Shown: positions 15,907 through 23,856, counted from the first letter of the stretch. The stretch: 34,105 bases of DNA from Pseudomonas defluvii (GCF_001695625.1 NZ_MBPN01000055.1:1-34105); one strand, 5' to 3'. The notes: generated from the letters alone by a model not told the origin. Numbers and translations are program-made.

Positions 15907-15978
15907 GGGGTTAAAATGAATGGGGTTATTTAACATGGGATTACCAACTGGGGTTATAGGGTGTGGATAGATGGCTAC
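15907..15978 (+). repeat. GGGGTTA repeat block with DnaA-like box, origin B
   Basis: GGGGTTA or a one-base variant occurs at 15907, 15922, 15937 and 15950, spaced 13-15 bp. TGTGGATAG at 15962-15970 is one base from a DnaA box. It is the mirror image of the block at 12877-12946 and lies 36 bp before the tight iterons, the same distance as in origin A. Confidence 0.7.
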
Positions 15979-16014
15979 AACAAGCAGCGGGCTTGTGTTT
16001 ACAGTGCGTCTTGA

Positions 16015-16157
16015 CGCGCACAGCTTTCCGGTGTTAGTACACATTATTCCGGTGACCGCTCAGGAATTACCGGTAACCGTACATGCTAATCCGGCCACCG
16101 CACATAGAACTCCGGTAGGCGCTCACTAAATTCCGGTTCCGCACATCGAATTCCGGT
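16015..16157 (+). repeat. Seven tandem iterons, origin B
   Basis: Seven copies in plus orientation start at 16015, 16036, 16057, 16078, 16099, 16120 and 16140, a period of 20-21 bp. The CCGGT end is well kept, while the first half varies (CGCGCA, AGTACA, CGCTCA, CGTACA, CGCACA). Copy number, phase and array length match origin A in mirror image. Confidence 0.85.
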
Positions 16158-16300
16158 AGCCTGTTGATAACAAGGCTGTTTTCTGTTTGCAACCTGTATA
16201 TAAGCTGTTCGTAACTCCGCATTTCCGCTTAACTTATAAAGCGGAAATATGAGCGGAATAGTCCTTCGCCAATATATAAGGGTAGGGTAAAGACCGATCT
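16158..16300 (+). other. AT-rich opening region and DnaA-like box, origin B
   Basis: TGTTGATAA at 16162-16170 is the reverse complement of the box at 12686-12694 and likewise sits 4 bp from the iterons. The following sequence resembles the reverse complement of the AT-rich part of origin A (shared CTGTTGATAAC and TAAGCTGT runs). A perfect 10-bp inverted repeat (ATTTCCGCTT / AAGCGGAAAT, 16221-16248) lies within. This is the probable unwinding element of a second origin. Confidence 0.6.
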
Positions 16301-16356
16301 TTCCCTGTGTCTTGCTGTATTTACGTCAAACCCAGAATTGGCGTTGTTTGTACGAT

Positions 16357-16881
16357 TTATGGATCTTGGATTTGTCTGGCGATGAATGCCCGTTGTCTAG
16401 GATCGAAGACATGTATTAACACCTTTTCCTGGAACCCATTGCCATTATTGATGTACACCGGCTGCCGGAATACCACCAACTGCCTATTTGGCGTGCCAGC
16501 AACAAAGCGCTGGGCCTTTCCAAAGAGCATTTTGGGACGCTGCTGCGCTTGGCCTGGCGAGAAAGAGTTCGTGGGTGATCCTTTGAAACGCCGGCCATTC
16601 GCTACGAAATCTTTCTTCACATGCTTTCCGCGGAAGGCCTTTTTGCCGTGAACGATGAAGGGCACGGCCTCGTTAGCGTAGTTGTGCACTCTGATCTGGC
16701 GTTTACCGGCATGGTTGTGAGGATTATTGGCTCGCTTCTGTACATGCGAGTGGCCGCCGCGATTGAAGTCCCGCGCCAATAGTTGTCCATCGGTGACCTG
16801 GGTGTTGGGAAACGGCTGGGAGGCGCACAGCGGACTGATGATGCAACTGGTCAGCAAGGGAATCAGTGTGAGCGAACGCAT
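16357..16881 (-). CDS. Exported protein, possible lipoprotein, 174 aa
   Basis: The start at 16881 follows GGAGGT. The N-terminus is a short signal peptide (MRSLTLIPLL) followed by LTSC, which fits a lipobox with Cys13. The mature part is basic, rich in His, Asn, Arg and Lys, and ends DPRQRAFIARQIQDP. I do not recognise the family. It follows the origin B region on the opposite strand and ends before a very long hairpin upstream of it. Confidence 0.65.
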   Translation of the reverse strand: MRSLTLIPLLTSCIISPLCASQPFPNTQVTDGQLLARDFNRGGHSHVQKRANNPHNHAGKRQIRVHNYANEAVPFIVHGKKAFRGKHVKKDFVANGRRFKGSPTNSFSPGQAQQRPKMLFGKAQRFVAGTPNRQLVVFRQPVYINNGNGFQEKVLIHVFDPRQRAFIARQIQDP

Positions 16882-17040
16882 GGTGGGACCTCCGTTCGGA
16901 ATCCCCGGAATGCCCCCAAATGAAGTATGGCACAGTCTATAGTTCAGCCTGGTGTTAGGCCCATTCTGAGTCTTCGCACTCATGCATGAGCGAAGATGCA
17001 GATTCCACAATTTTGATGCTTAAAAGTTGTAAAAACAGAC

Positions 17041-17086
17041 ATGCCTAGCATTTCCGATTATAACAATAATCGGAAATGCTAGGCAT
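17041..17086. terminator. Very long perfect hairpin, bidirectional terminator
   Basis: A perfect 21-bp inverted repeat (17041-17061 and 17066-17086) with a 4-base loop, TTTCTTT on the plus-strand side and GTCTGTTTTTA on the minus-strand side. It lies 12 bases after the stop at 17098. It should terminate transcription in both directions; the length is unusual. Confidence 0.75.
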
Positions 17087-17097
17087 TTCTTTGCGCT

Positions 17098-17388
17098 CTA
17101 CTCCAGTAAATTGGGCGGATACGCACTGTCTCTTGGGGAAACTCCATTTATTTGAGCGGCGTTCCGCCACCCCCTAAATATAGCCCTGCTTCTTGGCACC
17201 GTAAGACCGATGTCTTCTAAGCGTTTGGCCTCAGTATCACTTAGCACCGCACAAGTCGACAGAGTTCCTCGAGCGCGAGTTGTTTTGTGTAGCCGGCGCC
17301 TACCAGGCTGTGTGGTACATTTCCGCGCGATCGGCGGTGCGCGTTCTCCTGGTGTACGTACCAAAGATGGCCGGACCACCACCAGCAC
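17098..17388 (-). CDS. Hypothetical protein, 96 aa, uncertain
   Basis: A GTG-started frame of unknown family. The second half (CAVLSDTEAKRLEDIGLTVPRSRAIFRGW) looks protein-like. Its stop is just before a strong terminator, which supports a transcript end here. The N-terminal part is arginine- and proline-rich and could be read-through of another frame, so start and reality are uncertain. Confidence 0.4.
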   Translation of the reverse strand: MLVVVRPSLVRTPGERAPPIARKCTTQPGRRRLHKTTRARGTLSTCAVLSDTEAKRLEDIGLTVPRSRAIFRGWRNAAQINGVSPRDSAYPPNLLE

Positions 17389-17433
17389 AATCTTGGCTCA
17401 GCACAGGTATTAACGTCTTCAACACAGTCCATC

Positions 17434-17694
17434 TTATTTCCTCACCTTTGCAAGGCATAGGTTCTTAGTGTCCTTGTCTCTGATGCTGTAGCAAGACGAA
17501 GCATTACCTCTAACCTCGGCCAAACATAACTTCTCTGTGTCTTTGTTCTTGATGCTGTAACACTTCGAAGTGTTACCACTGGTTACCGCCAGGCAATAGC
17601 TTTCCGAGTCTTTATCCTTGATTCGGTAGCAATCGTTTGATCCCGCAAAAACCAATCCAGGGCTCATGCACATCAATAAAGCCAGAAGCTTCAT
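17434..17694 (-). CDS. Small exported protein with three cysteine repeats
   Basis: 86 residues: a signal peptide (MKLLALLMCMSPGLVFA), then three similar units of about 23 residues, each with CY.I(K/R).KD......(Y/L)CLA. The two cysteines in each unit are 12 residues apart and could pair in the periplasm. GAGAAC lies before the start. It sits between two other small minus-strand genes, apparently in one operon. The function is unknown; a binding or inhibitor protein is one guess. Confidence 0.75.
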   Translation of the reverse strand: MKLLALLMCMSPGLVFAGSNDCYRIKDKDSESYCLAVTSGNTSKCYSIKNKDTEKLCLAEVRGNASSCYSIRDKDTKNLCLAKVRK

Positions 17695-17759
17695 ACTGCT
17701 TGTTCTCTAGTGAGCGGATGGAAAATCATACACCTATCACCCTTGAGTTTACTGGCCTG

Positions 17760-18041
17760 CTAGTTGCGAGTGTTGTTCGCTGACGCTCTCGGTTTGCTGG
17801 AAAACTCACGCTCCATTACCACCAAGGCACACTCCTTAACGCCTTGCGGGCAGTTGAGGGATATGACCTCCACCGCCTTCAGGGTCCATCCATCACCGGA
17901 GTGTTTGGTCAAGGTGGCTGCAAGGTCGTGGAACCGCTCTGGGAAGACCTGGTATTCCAACCCACCATTGTCTTGAGCCCCGCCAGCCAGCAACGGGACC
18001 ATAGCGCTGGCCTGCACCAGTTTTCGAATGCCTGCCTTCAT
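17760..18041 (-). CDS. Small exported protein, 93 aa
   Basis: The start follows AGAGGTG. The N-terminus (MKAGIRKLVQASAMVPLLAGGA) looks like a signal sequence, followed by a compact domain with two cysteines (LNCPQGVKECALVVMERE). The family is unknown. It appears to be the first gene of a short minus-strand operon with the cysteine-repeat protein. Confidence 0.6.
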   Translation of the reverse strand: MKAGIRKLVQASAMVPLLAGGAQDNGGLEYQVFPERFHDLAATLTKHSGDGWTLKAVEVISLNCPQGVKECALVVMEREFSSKPRASANNTRN

Positions 18042-18189
18042 CCTGAATCACCTCTAAGACAATGCAATTGGGGAGCCCACTATTGGCTAGTTTTCGGGGA
18101 GGGAGTCGTTACACTCCTCTCAAAATCTAGTTCAAGTACGTCCCGGGTGATCTACGCGCTGGGTGCTGTGTGCTTAAGGTGCCCAAGGT

Positions 18190-20124
18190 ATGCCACGAAC
18201 ACGTTTGTTCCTCCCTCTCTCCCGTCCTCAGGCGAATGCCTTGGAAGCTCGCGACTGCTCATCCGCAGCGCTGCTTGCGCAGTGGTCTATTCCGTCCTTG
18301 GCCGCTGTGATCGCTATCCAGTCCATACCTACGCTGGCCCAGACAACAGATCCCAGTGCTCGGCTGGAGCGCGCTTTAGCGGGCCTTATTGATGCCGGCT
18401 TTGACCTGGAATCCGCTGGCCAGGGTGTTTCCTTCTCCTCTCTGGTGTTCAGCCGCTTCAACCCTCAGTTGTTCAGCGCCGGGCTAAATCAGCTGCGGTC
18501 ACTGTCAATCCGTCTTCTCGAACCCGAAGATCTGGATGCTGAGGGTTACCTCACAGAAGACCGAAAATGGGATTTCGAATTCACCTCACGCCATGCAGAG
18601 GCCTTGAATCCATTTACCGAGAGGTTTGTTGACGCAGCTGGAAAGTCCTTCAACCTCGCCCCCCAACAGGCCCGGGCATTCCGTGTCTTTAAGTCGGAAT
18701 TGGATGAGGACTTTCACCTCCAGGCTCTCGCCGGAACGGGAAAGACGTTCATGATCGAGCGCCTCATCGACTGCCTCACCTCTTACCGCCCTCTCGTCCT
18801 GGCCATGACCAAGGTGCAACTTGATGCCCTGCAGCAGAGGGTCGGGACTGGCCGGGTAACGGGTATGACTTTCTCGGAGCTTGCAGTCCGCTCGCTTCAA
18901 CTGGATGTCGGACGGCATGGTTCCAGATCCTTCCGCTTATCGATGAGACGAGCGCGTGTAGAGATGAGCCAGATTGCCAACCACCTGGAATTCAAGCCCG
19001 TTGGTAACCTCACTCCCAGTCAAGTCGCCTCAGTGGCCAACAGGACGGTCTTCCGGTACTGCACAAGCCGTGACGCCGAGATTGGAGTTCATCATCTTCC
19101 ATCATTGGGCGGGTCGTACTCGGTGCCCCAGAAAGAGCTTCTCGTCCAATGCGCAAATCGACTCTGGCAAGAGACCATTTTCCCGTCGTCTTCATCACTG
19201 GAGCTACCTGTCCGTGGCTACCACCGGATCAAAGAGGTTTCGCTCAGCAGTACAGCGGCCGTCGAGCCAGGCTTCACTCACGTGATCGTCGATGAGGCCC
19301 ATGACCTCCCTGCCCCAATGGCTCAATTCCTGGATCGGTGCTCTATCCCGGTGATCACCTTGGGGGATTCCTGCCAGCGCCTGGACGGGGCCGCTGTGGA
19401 GCGTGCGCCACACGTTCGCCGGCGTGAAATATTCCACTCTCTCCGTTCAGGCCGAGAGATGGAAGCTGCGGTGAACACCCTGATTGAGCAGAACCCAGTG
19501 GTCGACGTGCACCCGCTCGAGGGGAGCCGCGAACAGGACACAAGGGTCGTGTTCTATAGCCGTCCCTTCATTCCGGAGCAGCCTACTACCATTTTGGTGT
19601 GGTCTGAGTGGGGAATGTTTGAGTGGTTCCAGCGCCTGGCCAACGCGAAGGCACAGTTCAGCCTTCTGCCAGGGTGCGAGGGAGGTTTCAGGTGGTTTGT
19701 CCTCGACTGCATAGGGCTCTACCGCGAAGGAATCAGACCGACACATGGCGCCCTGTTCAAGTACACCTCCTGGGACGCGCTGCGAAAGGATGTCTCGAAG
19801 CGGGAGAGCGCCTTTGATCGTATAGACCGGATGCTTGAAAAGGGATATTCGACAATGGACTTCGAACGCAGCCTCATGAAGTTGGACCAGTCTGGCAATG
19901 CGCCCTACAAACTGGGAACGGTCGTTGCGGCCAAGAACTCGGAGGTCAATTCAGTGATGCTGGCCCCTGAGCTATTGGATAGCAGCGGTTCCGATCGTCT
20001 GGATGCTTCCCGGGCTTTTGCTGCGGTCTACACAGGAGGTACCCGCGCCCGTCATCAGCTTTTTGTACCTGGGCATCTACAGGAATGGGCTTCCGATACT
20101 GCGGCCAGGGCGAGGTGCTCCTAG
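18190..20124 (+). CDS. SF1 (UvrD/Rep-like) helicase-type ATPase
   Basis: 644 residues. Walker A is AGTGKT at 181-186, Walker B is VIVDEAHD at 365-372, helicase motif III-like TLGDSCQRLDG follows at 390-400, and a motif VI-like YTGGTRARHQLFV is near residue 620. These features place it among superfamily 1 helicases. The first 160 residues are not typical helicase sequence and may be a specific N-terminal domain; the region around 500-560 is also atypical. The ribosome-binding site is weak (AAGGTG). A role in plasmid DNA processing or defence is possible but not shown by the neighbours. Confidence 0.82.
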   Translation: MPRTRLFLPLSRPQANALEARDCSSAALLAQWSIPSLAAVIAIQSIPTLAQTTDPSARLERALAGLIDAGFDLESAGQGVSFSSLVFSRFNPQLFSAGLNQLRSLSIRLLEPEDLDAEGYLTEDRKWDFEFTSRHAEALNPFTERFVDAAGKSFNLAPQQARAFRVFKSELDEDFHLQALAGTGKTFMIERLIDCLTSYRPLVLAMTKVQLDALQQRVGTGRVTGMTFSELAVRSLQLDVGRHGSRSFRLSMRRARVEMSQIANHLEFKPVGNLTPSQVASVANRTVFRYCTSRDAEIGVHHLPSLGGSYSVPQKELLVQCANRLWQETIFPSSSSLELPVRGYHRIKEVSLSSTAAVEPGFTHVIVDEAHDLPAPMAQFLDRCSIPVITLGDSCQRLDGAAVERAPHVRRREIFHSLRSGREMEAAVNTLIEQNPVVDVHPLEGSREQDTRVVFYSRPFIPEQPTTILVWSEWGMFEWFQRLANAKAQFSLLPGCEGGFRWFVLDCIGLYREGIRPTHGALFKYTSWDALRKDVSKRESAFDRIDRMLEKGYSTMDFERSLMKLDQSGNAPYKLGTVVAAKNSEVNSVMLAPELLDSSGSDRLDASRAFAAVYTGGTRARHQLFVPGHLQEWASDTAARARCS

Positions 20125-20305
20125 CCCGCGGGATGGCATCCCCCTCCTCCGCTTGCTGGCGGCTTGCTGGCGGCTTGTCCGCGATCATAGCCGGCGACCA
20201 AGATCTAAGTCGGCGTCCATCCTGAAACTCAAGTCTGACGTTTGAACTTTGCTCGTTAAATCAGGGTGTTAGCCTCTCTTCGTCAGAAGCCGCCCAAAAT
20301 TACCG

Positions 20306-20605
20306 ATGATGAAGTCAGCCGCGCTCCCTAAATATCGGCAACCACAACTCGACGAGAACCGCACCCTCGCCGAGCAAGCAGCCTCCTCCCCTTCATCCAT
20401 TCGTTCAACAGCCACGGCCCGCGGCAAGGGCAAGGTCGTACCGCTCGCGTCTCCTCTGGACAAAACCCAGCCTGGGTTCTGGGAAGTTGTGCCTGGCCGA
20501 AATGTAGAAACGTTTCTTGTCTTGTTCTGCGCGGTTGCCCTAGGCGTTGCTTTGGGCATCCCAATAGGAGCGTGGATTTTCGTCAGCGGGTACCGCTTGT
20601 GGTGA
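20306..20605 (+). CDS. Small membrane protein, 99 aa
   Basis: An unrecognised protein with a polar, low-complexity first two thirds and one strong C-terminal hydrophobic helix (FLVLFCAVALGVALGIPIGA). Its start has no clear ribosome-binding site, and two ATG codons in tandem are available. The 180 bases before it hold a short direct repeat (GCTTGCTGGCG) but no gene. Confidence 0.5.
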   Translation: MMKSAALPKYRQPQLDENRTLAEQAASSPSSIRSTATARGKGKVVPLASPLDKTQPGFWEVVPGRNVETFLVLFCAVALGVALGIPIGAWIFVSGYRLW

Positions 20606-20640
20606 GTTTGCTCAACCGGGGAAGGCTTGGATCTGGGGGC

Positions 20641-20727
20641 CGAGCCTTAATCGTCGCGGCAGCTTGAAAGATGCGCATATTGTGCGAGAATTGTGCATAG
20701 TAAGTGCAATCCTAAAGGAGGCAACCC
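20641..20727 (+). promoter_or_regulatory. Promoter/operator region of the toxin-antitoxin pair
   Basis: Before the antitoxin gene lie TTGAAA, two copies of ATTGTGC separated by four bases, and a TGCAAT half-site facing them. AAAGGAGG is a strong ribosome-binding site at 20715-20722. Xre-type antitoxins usually repress their own operon through such sites. Confidence 0.45.
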
Positions 20728-21123
20728 ATGGCCAGCAAAGCCGTATTAGAGCTTCGCCCCACCAACTTCGCGGGCTTGATGGACGCTCTCAAAGAGGTGA
20801 ACCGTGTGATGTTCTCTCCTGAGCGCTTCCTCAAGGTTTTTTCGATGGACCAGCAGACCTTGGCGCTCCGGGCCCATGTCCATCGCAACACTGTGCGCAA
20901 CGCGCCTGAATCGGAAAAGGTCCAGGCCTACATTCGTGATTCAGTGAAGGTTCTGCGCGCAGTGACCGACATGGGCACGGACGTGACGAATGCCATCTTC
21001 TGGTTTAAGAACGAGCCTCTTTCCACGTTCGGCTATAAAACCGCGGAGGAAGTGGTCAGCGAAGGAAAAACCGAGCAGCTGATCGCTTTCCTTCAATCCT
21101 GGGAAGCTGGTGCCCAAGGATGA
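20728..21123 (+). CDS. Xre/MbcA/ParS-type antitoxin of a RES pair
   Basis: 131 residues. The N-terminal half is a helix-turn-helix-like region (MDQQTLALRAHVHRNTVRNAP). The C-terminal half is the toxin-binding MbcA/ParS/Xre domain (AIFWFKNEPLSTFGYKTAEEVVSEGKTEQLIAFL). It would bind and neutralise the RES toxin encoded immediately downstream and repress the promoter. The toxin gene overlaps it by four bases (ATGA). Confidence 0.9.
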   Translation: MASKAVLELRPTNFAGLMDALKEVNRVMFSPERFLKVFSMDQQTLALRAHVHRNTVRNAPESEKVQAYIRDSVKVLRAVTDMGTDVTNAIFWFKNEPLSTFGYKTAEEVVSEGKTEQLIAFLQSWEAGAQG

Positions 21124-21644
21124 AAATCATCGGAGTGCAGGACCTCTCCTGCTACCGAATGCACACTCCCAAGTGGTCCGTTGCGCCTACATCTGGAGCT
21201 GGAGCTGCAACTCAGGGTGGCCGGGTTAACCGAAAGGGGCTAGAGGCTCTATACCTCTCGCTTGAGTCGGCAACGGCCATTGCTGAGTTTCAGCAAGCAA
21301 GCGCATTCCTTCCACCTGGTCTCCTGGTCAGCTATTCCCTCAGTCTGGATCGAGTGATCGACTTCACCGGCGGCTATAACGATACCTGGGCCCCGATCTG
21401 GCAAGACTTCTTCTGCGACTGGAGAAAAATTCGCTTCAACGACGGCGTTGAACCGCCGAGCTGGATTATCGGGGATCTGGCTATCGAGGCTGACTGTGCT
21501 GGGATTCTGTTCGAGTCCGTTGCGAACCCTGGAGGTCGGAACCTGGTGCTTTTCACCGATCAGTTGCCGGTGCATGGGAATATTGTGGTCAACGATCCTC
21601 GCGGGGATCTCCCTACCGACCAGTCATCTTGGACGCGCCCGTAG
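21120..21644 (+). CDS. RES-domain toxin (NAD-degrading family)
   Basis: 174 residues. RES toxins of Xre-RES pairs break down NAD+. Visible family features are an early Arg (YRMHTPKWS), the G-R segment before LYLSLESATAIAEF with its Tyr and Glu, and the late FESVANPGGRNLVLF with the conserved Ser and Asn. Start overlap with the antitoxin stop shows translational coupling. The length is normal and no key segment appears missing. The pair would act as a plasmid stabilisation module. Confidence 0.9.
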   Translation: MKIIGVQDLSCYRMHTPKWSVAPTSGAGAATQGGRVNRKGLEALYLSLESATAIAEFQQASAFLPPGLLVSYSLSLDRVIDFTGGYNDTWAPIWQDFFCDWRKIRFNDGVEPPSWIIGDLAIEADCAGILFESVANPGGRNLVLFTDQLPVHGNIVVNDPRGDLPTDQSSWTRP

Positions 21645-21650
21645 TGCAAG

Positions 21651-21682
21651 CCCGGTACCAGGCTCACGCCTGGCTACCGGGG
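21651..21682. terminator. Hairpin between the RES toxin and the TerD-type gene
   Basis: An imperfect 13-bp stem (CCCGGTACCAGGC / GCCTGGCTACCGGG, one bulge) with a 4-base loop lies between two convergent genes. No long T-run is visible. Confidence 0.5.
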
Positions 21683-21689
21683 AAGCGCC

Positions 21690-22940
21690 TTACACGTACT
21701 GTTTGCTTCCTTTCCGCTCGAGCGGACGGCCTTTGAACACGTGCGGGCCGTCCATCGTCAGTTCGACCTTGTCTCCCTTGCGGGTCAGCCAGGGCGTGGC
21801 TTCAGAACCGGTTTTGGAGGTCACTCCGCTGGGGCTGATCCGAATTTCATCGCCGTCGATTTCGATCGTCCCCAAGACGTAGGTGTAAATCAGACTGCTG
21901 AAGAACCCGCTTTTAAATTCGAAGGCACACTCTACTACCTGGTCCCCATACTCCATCCGCATTCTCGGCTTGAGGGAGGCAACCGAAACGGCGCCATTGT
22001 CGACCGCGGAATAGACACTGCAGACCAGCGCAACCTTGCCACCCATGCGATGGGAGATGGCCGGGTTGATCTCGACGGTTTCGATCCCTGGAGCGGAGGC
22101 GCTGGCACTCACCACGTCACCGGTATGGAACACAAAGGGATCAGCATCGAAGGAGCCTCGCTTGTCAGGCGCCTGGATTATGGACATTCGACCGTCTGGG
22201 CGAAGGATGCCGATGCGCAGGTCTAGGTCGTCGTTGTCCCGACCGTCGCCGTTGTCCACCCAGGTGGCGCTGACCTTGATCGCCTTCGGCGCGGCCGCAC
22301 CTTTCTCCAGCGAGACTTTGTGTGAGGTTCCTGGCTTGTCCAAGGTGACAACTGACTTGGTGATGTTCACCGGCTTTGCAGGGGACGCGGCCGGGGTTGG
22401 AGCAGCTGCCGGCGCTTCGTCGACCTCTACACCGTACATGCCACAGAGCCCGGCCAAGCCAGAGGCGAAACCCTGCCAGACTGATCGCGCCTTTGCCTGG
22501 CCATTTCGAATGTAGAGTTCGAGCACGATGATCCCCGTCTCCCGGTCGAAGGCCCCGGGCGCAAGATCCAGTACCTGTGCGCCAGCGATGACTCGAGCAG
22601 TGAGGTTGGGCACTTCGGCGAAGCCTCCACCGCTGCCGTCCTGGGTCAAGGTGATGGCGATCTTCGAAATTGTGGGTGGAAGACGGCTCAGGTCAAAGCT
22701 GATGCTGTGGCTGACCGTGCCGGCCTGGCTGATGGGAGGAGAGAAAGCGGCTGCGCCGGAGGCATGCTCTGGTGCATTGAAGAAGACCATTCCGCTGTCA
22801 TCGATCACTTTGCCTGTGTCAGTGACGAGGAAGGCCGTAAGGTTCACGTCGAGATTTGCGCCGGCGGAATGCGCTACCAGGACCTGGCCTTTGGGCTGGT
22901 TGATCGTTGTGTTCTCGCCGGGTTTCAGGGATTGACTCAA
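21690..22940 (-). CDS. TerD-family protein, TerA-like
   Basis: About 416 residues from a TTG at 22938-22940, chosen because the N-terminus then reads LSQSLKPGENTTI, as family members begin; a GTG at 23009 is the longer alternative. The first 180 residues are a TerD-type domain (LTAFLVTDTGKVIDDSGMVFFN... SFDLSRLPPTISKIAITLT). A proline/alanine linker (APAAAPTPAASPA) leads to a second related beta-rich domain with an acidic calcium-binding-like run (WVDNGDGRDNDDLDLRIG). TerA proteins have this two-part layout and belong to tellurite/phage/stress resistance operons. No other ter gene lies in the window. Confidence 0.8.
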   Translation of the reverse strand: MSQSLKPGENTTINQPKGQVLVAHSAGANLDVNLTAFLVTDTGKVIDDSGMVFFNAPEHASGAAAFSPPISQAGTVSHSISFDLSRLPPTISKIAITLTQDGSGGGFAEVPNLTARVIAGAQVLDLAPGAFDRETGIIVLELYIRNGQAKARSVWQGFASGLAGLCGMYGVEVDEAPAAAPTPAASPAKPVNITKSVVTLDKPGTSHKVSLEKGAAAPKAIKVSATWVDNGDGRDNDDLDLRIGILRPDGRMSIIQAPDKRGSFDADPFVFHTGDVVSASASAPGIETVEINPAISHRMGGKVALVCSVYSAVDNGAVSVASLKPRMRMEYGDQVVECAFEFKSGFFSSLIYTYVLGTIEIDGDEIRISPSGVTSKTGSEATPWLTRKGDKVELTMDGPHVFKGRPLERKGSKQYV

Positions 22941-23244
22941 TTTGGGTCGCCTATTCCTTGGTTGATGTGCAGGCGATCTCGCCTGGATTGCATTACTTGA
23001 GATCAGCACTCACCCACTCAGGGCCAAATCTCATTGGTGAAGTGTAACGGGCCCAGCCAAAGGCAGGAGTCCATAAGCCACTGACTGCCGTAGCGATTTG
23101 GCTTCCTTCGTGTGCGTCGGAACACATCGATACACCTCAGTACACCTCGCAACAGTACACACCGTGGTCCGAGCACCCGAGGCTTCTGGCACAGTCCAAC
23201 GGTTGTTACGGTAGATGCTCAAATCCTGAAGGAGGATCAGCCTG

Positions 23245-23436
23245 ATGTCTGTCGCACTTTCTAGTCCAACTCCCCGTAAGCAGCGCATCATCGAGATAGC
23301 CTCGGAGATCGTGGCCACGAAGGTTGAGCGCGGTGAACTCGACCCCAATGATGAGGGGGCAATGGACGCCGCTTGCAGGGGGGCCGTCCTCGATGCAAAG
23401 ACGCTCTACGATGCTGCCGTTGAATACATCAGCTGA
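23245..23436 (+). CDS. Small hypothetical protein, 63 aa
   Basis: A short helical protein preceded by GGAGGA at good spacing. The family is not recognised. The same-strand neighbour at 23505 also has a strong ribosome-binding site, so the two probably form a small operon running divergently from the TerD-type gene. Confidence 0.6.
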   Translation: MSVALSSPTPRKQRIIEIASEIVATKVERGELDPNDEGAMDAACRGAVLDAKTLYDAAVEYIS

Positions 23437-23504
23437 GGCCGCCACGGCGACAGAGCATTTCGTTCGAGCAGCCCCTTCGCCTGGCTAAGAAGGAGATCTT
23501 TCCC

Positions 23505-23777
23505 ATGAGAAAACCAATCATTACCCCTGAAGACAACGCCCGATACACGCTGCCCATGGCCGATTATGTTCAGCTGATGCGTGCGTCCAGAGGCGAGCTG
23601 GTGCCCACGTGCCACTTCACGGCGATGGAGTTCCACGAGTGCGACTCTGACCCCAGTGGCCGCAATGATGGGTATCAGTGCCGGCATTGCGGCCACACTG
23701 AGTCGAGCGCCGAAGCCTGGGCGAAAGTCGAGGCGCGCAACCAAGGGCAGACCACCTTGGGGCCAGGCCCTATTTAG
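23505..23777 (+). CDS. Small hypothetical protein with a CxxC-H-C zinc-like motif, 90 aa
   Basis: Starts after AAGGAG. The middle contains C-H-F...HECDSD and YQCRHCGHTES, which could bind zinc. The family is unknown; it looks like a small plasmid zinc-finger protein. Confidence 0.65.
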   Translation: MRKPIITPEDNARYTLPMADYVQLMRASRGELVPTCHFTAMEFHECDSDPSGRNDGYQCRHCGHTESSAEAWAKVEARNQGQTTLGPGPI

Positions 23778-23856
23778 GTCTTGCCCCTCCTGCCCGATAC
23801 CATCCCACTTCGCGGCTTCCACACCAGAATTAGGTCTTGGGACTGAGGGGGGGCCA

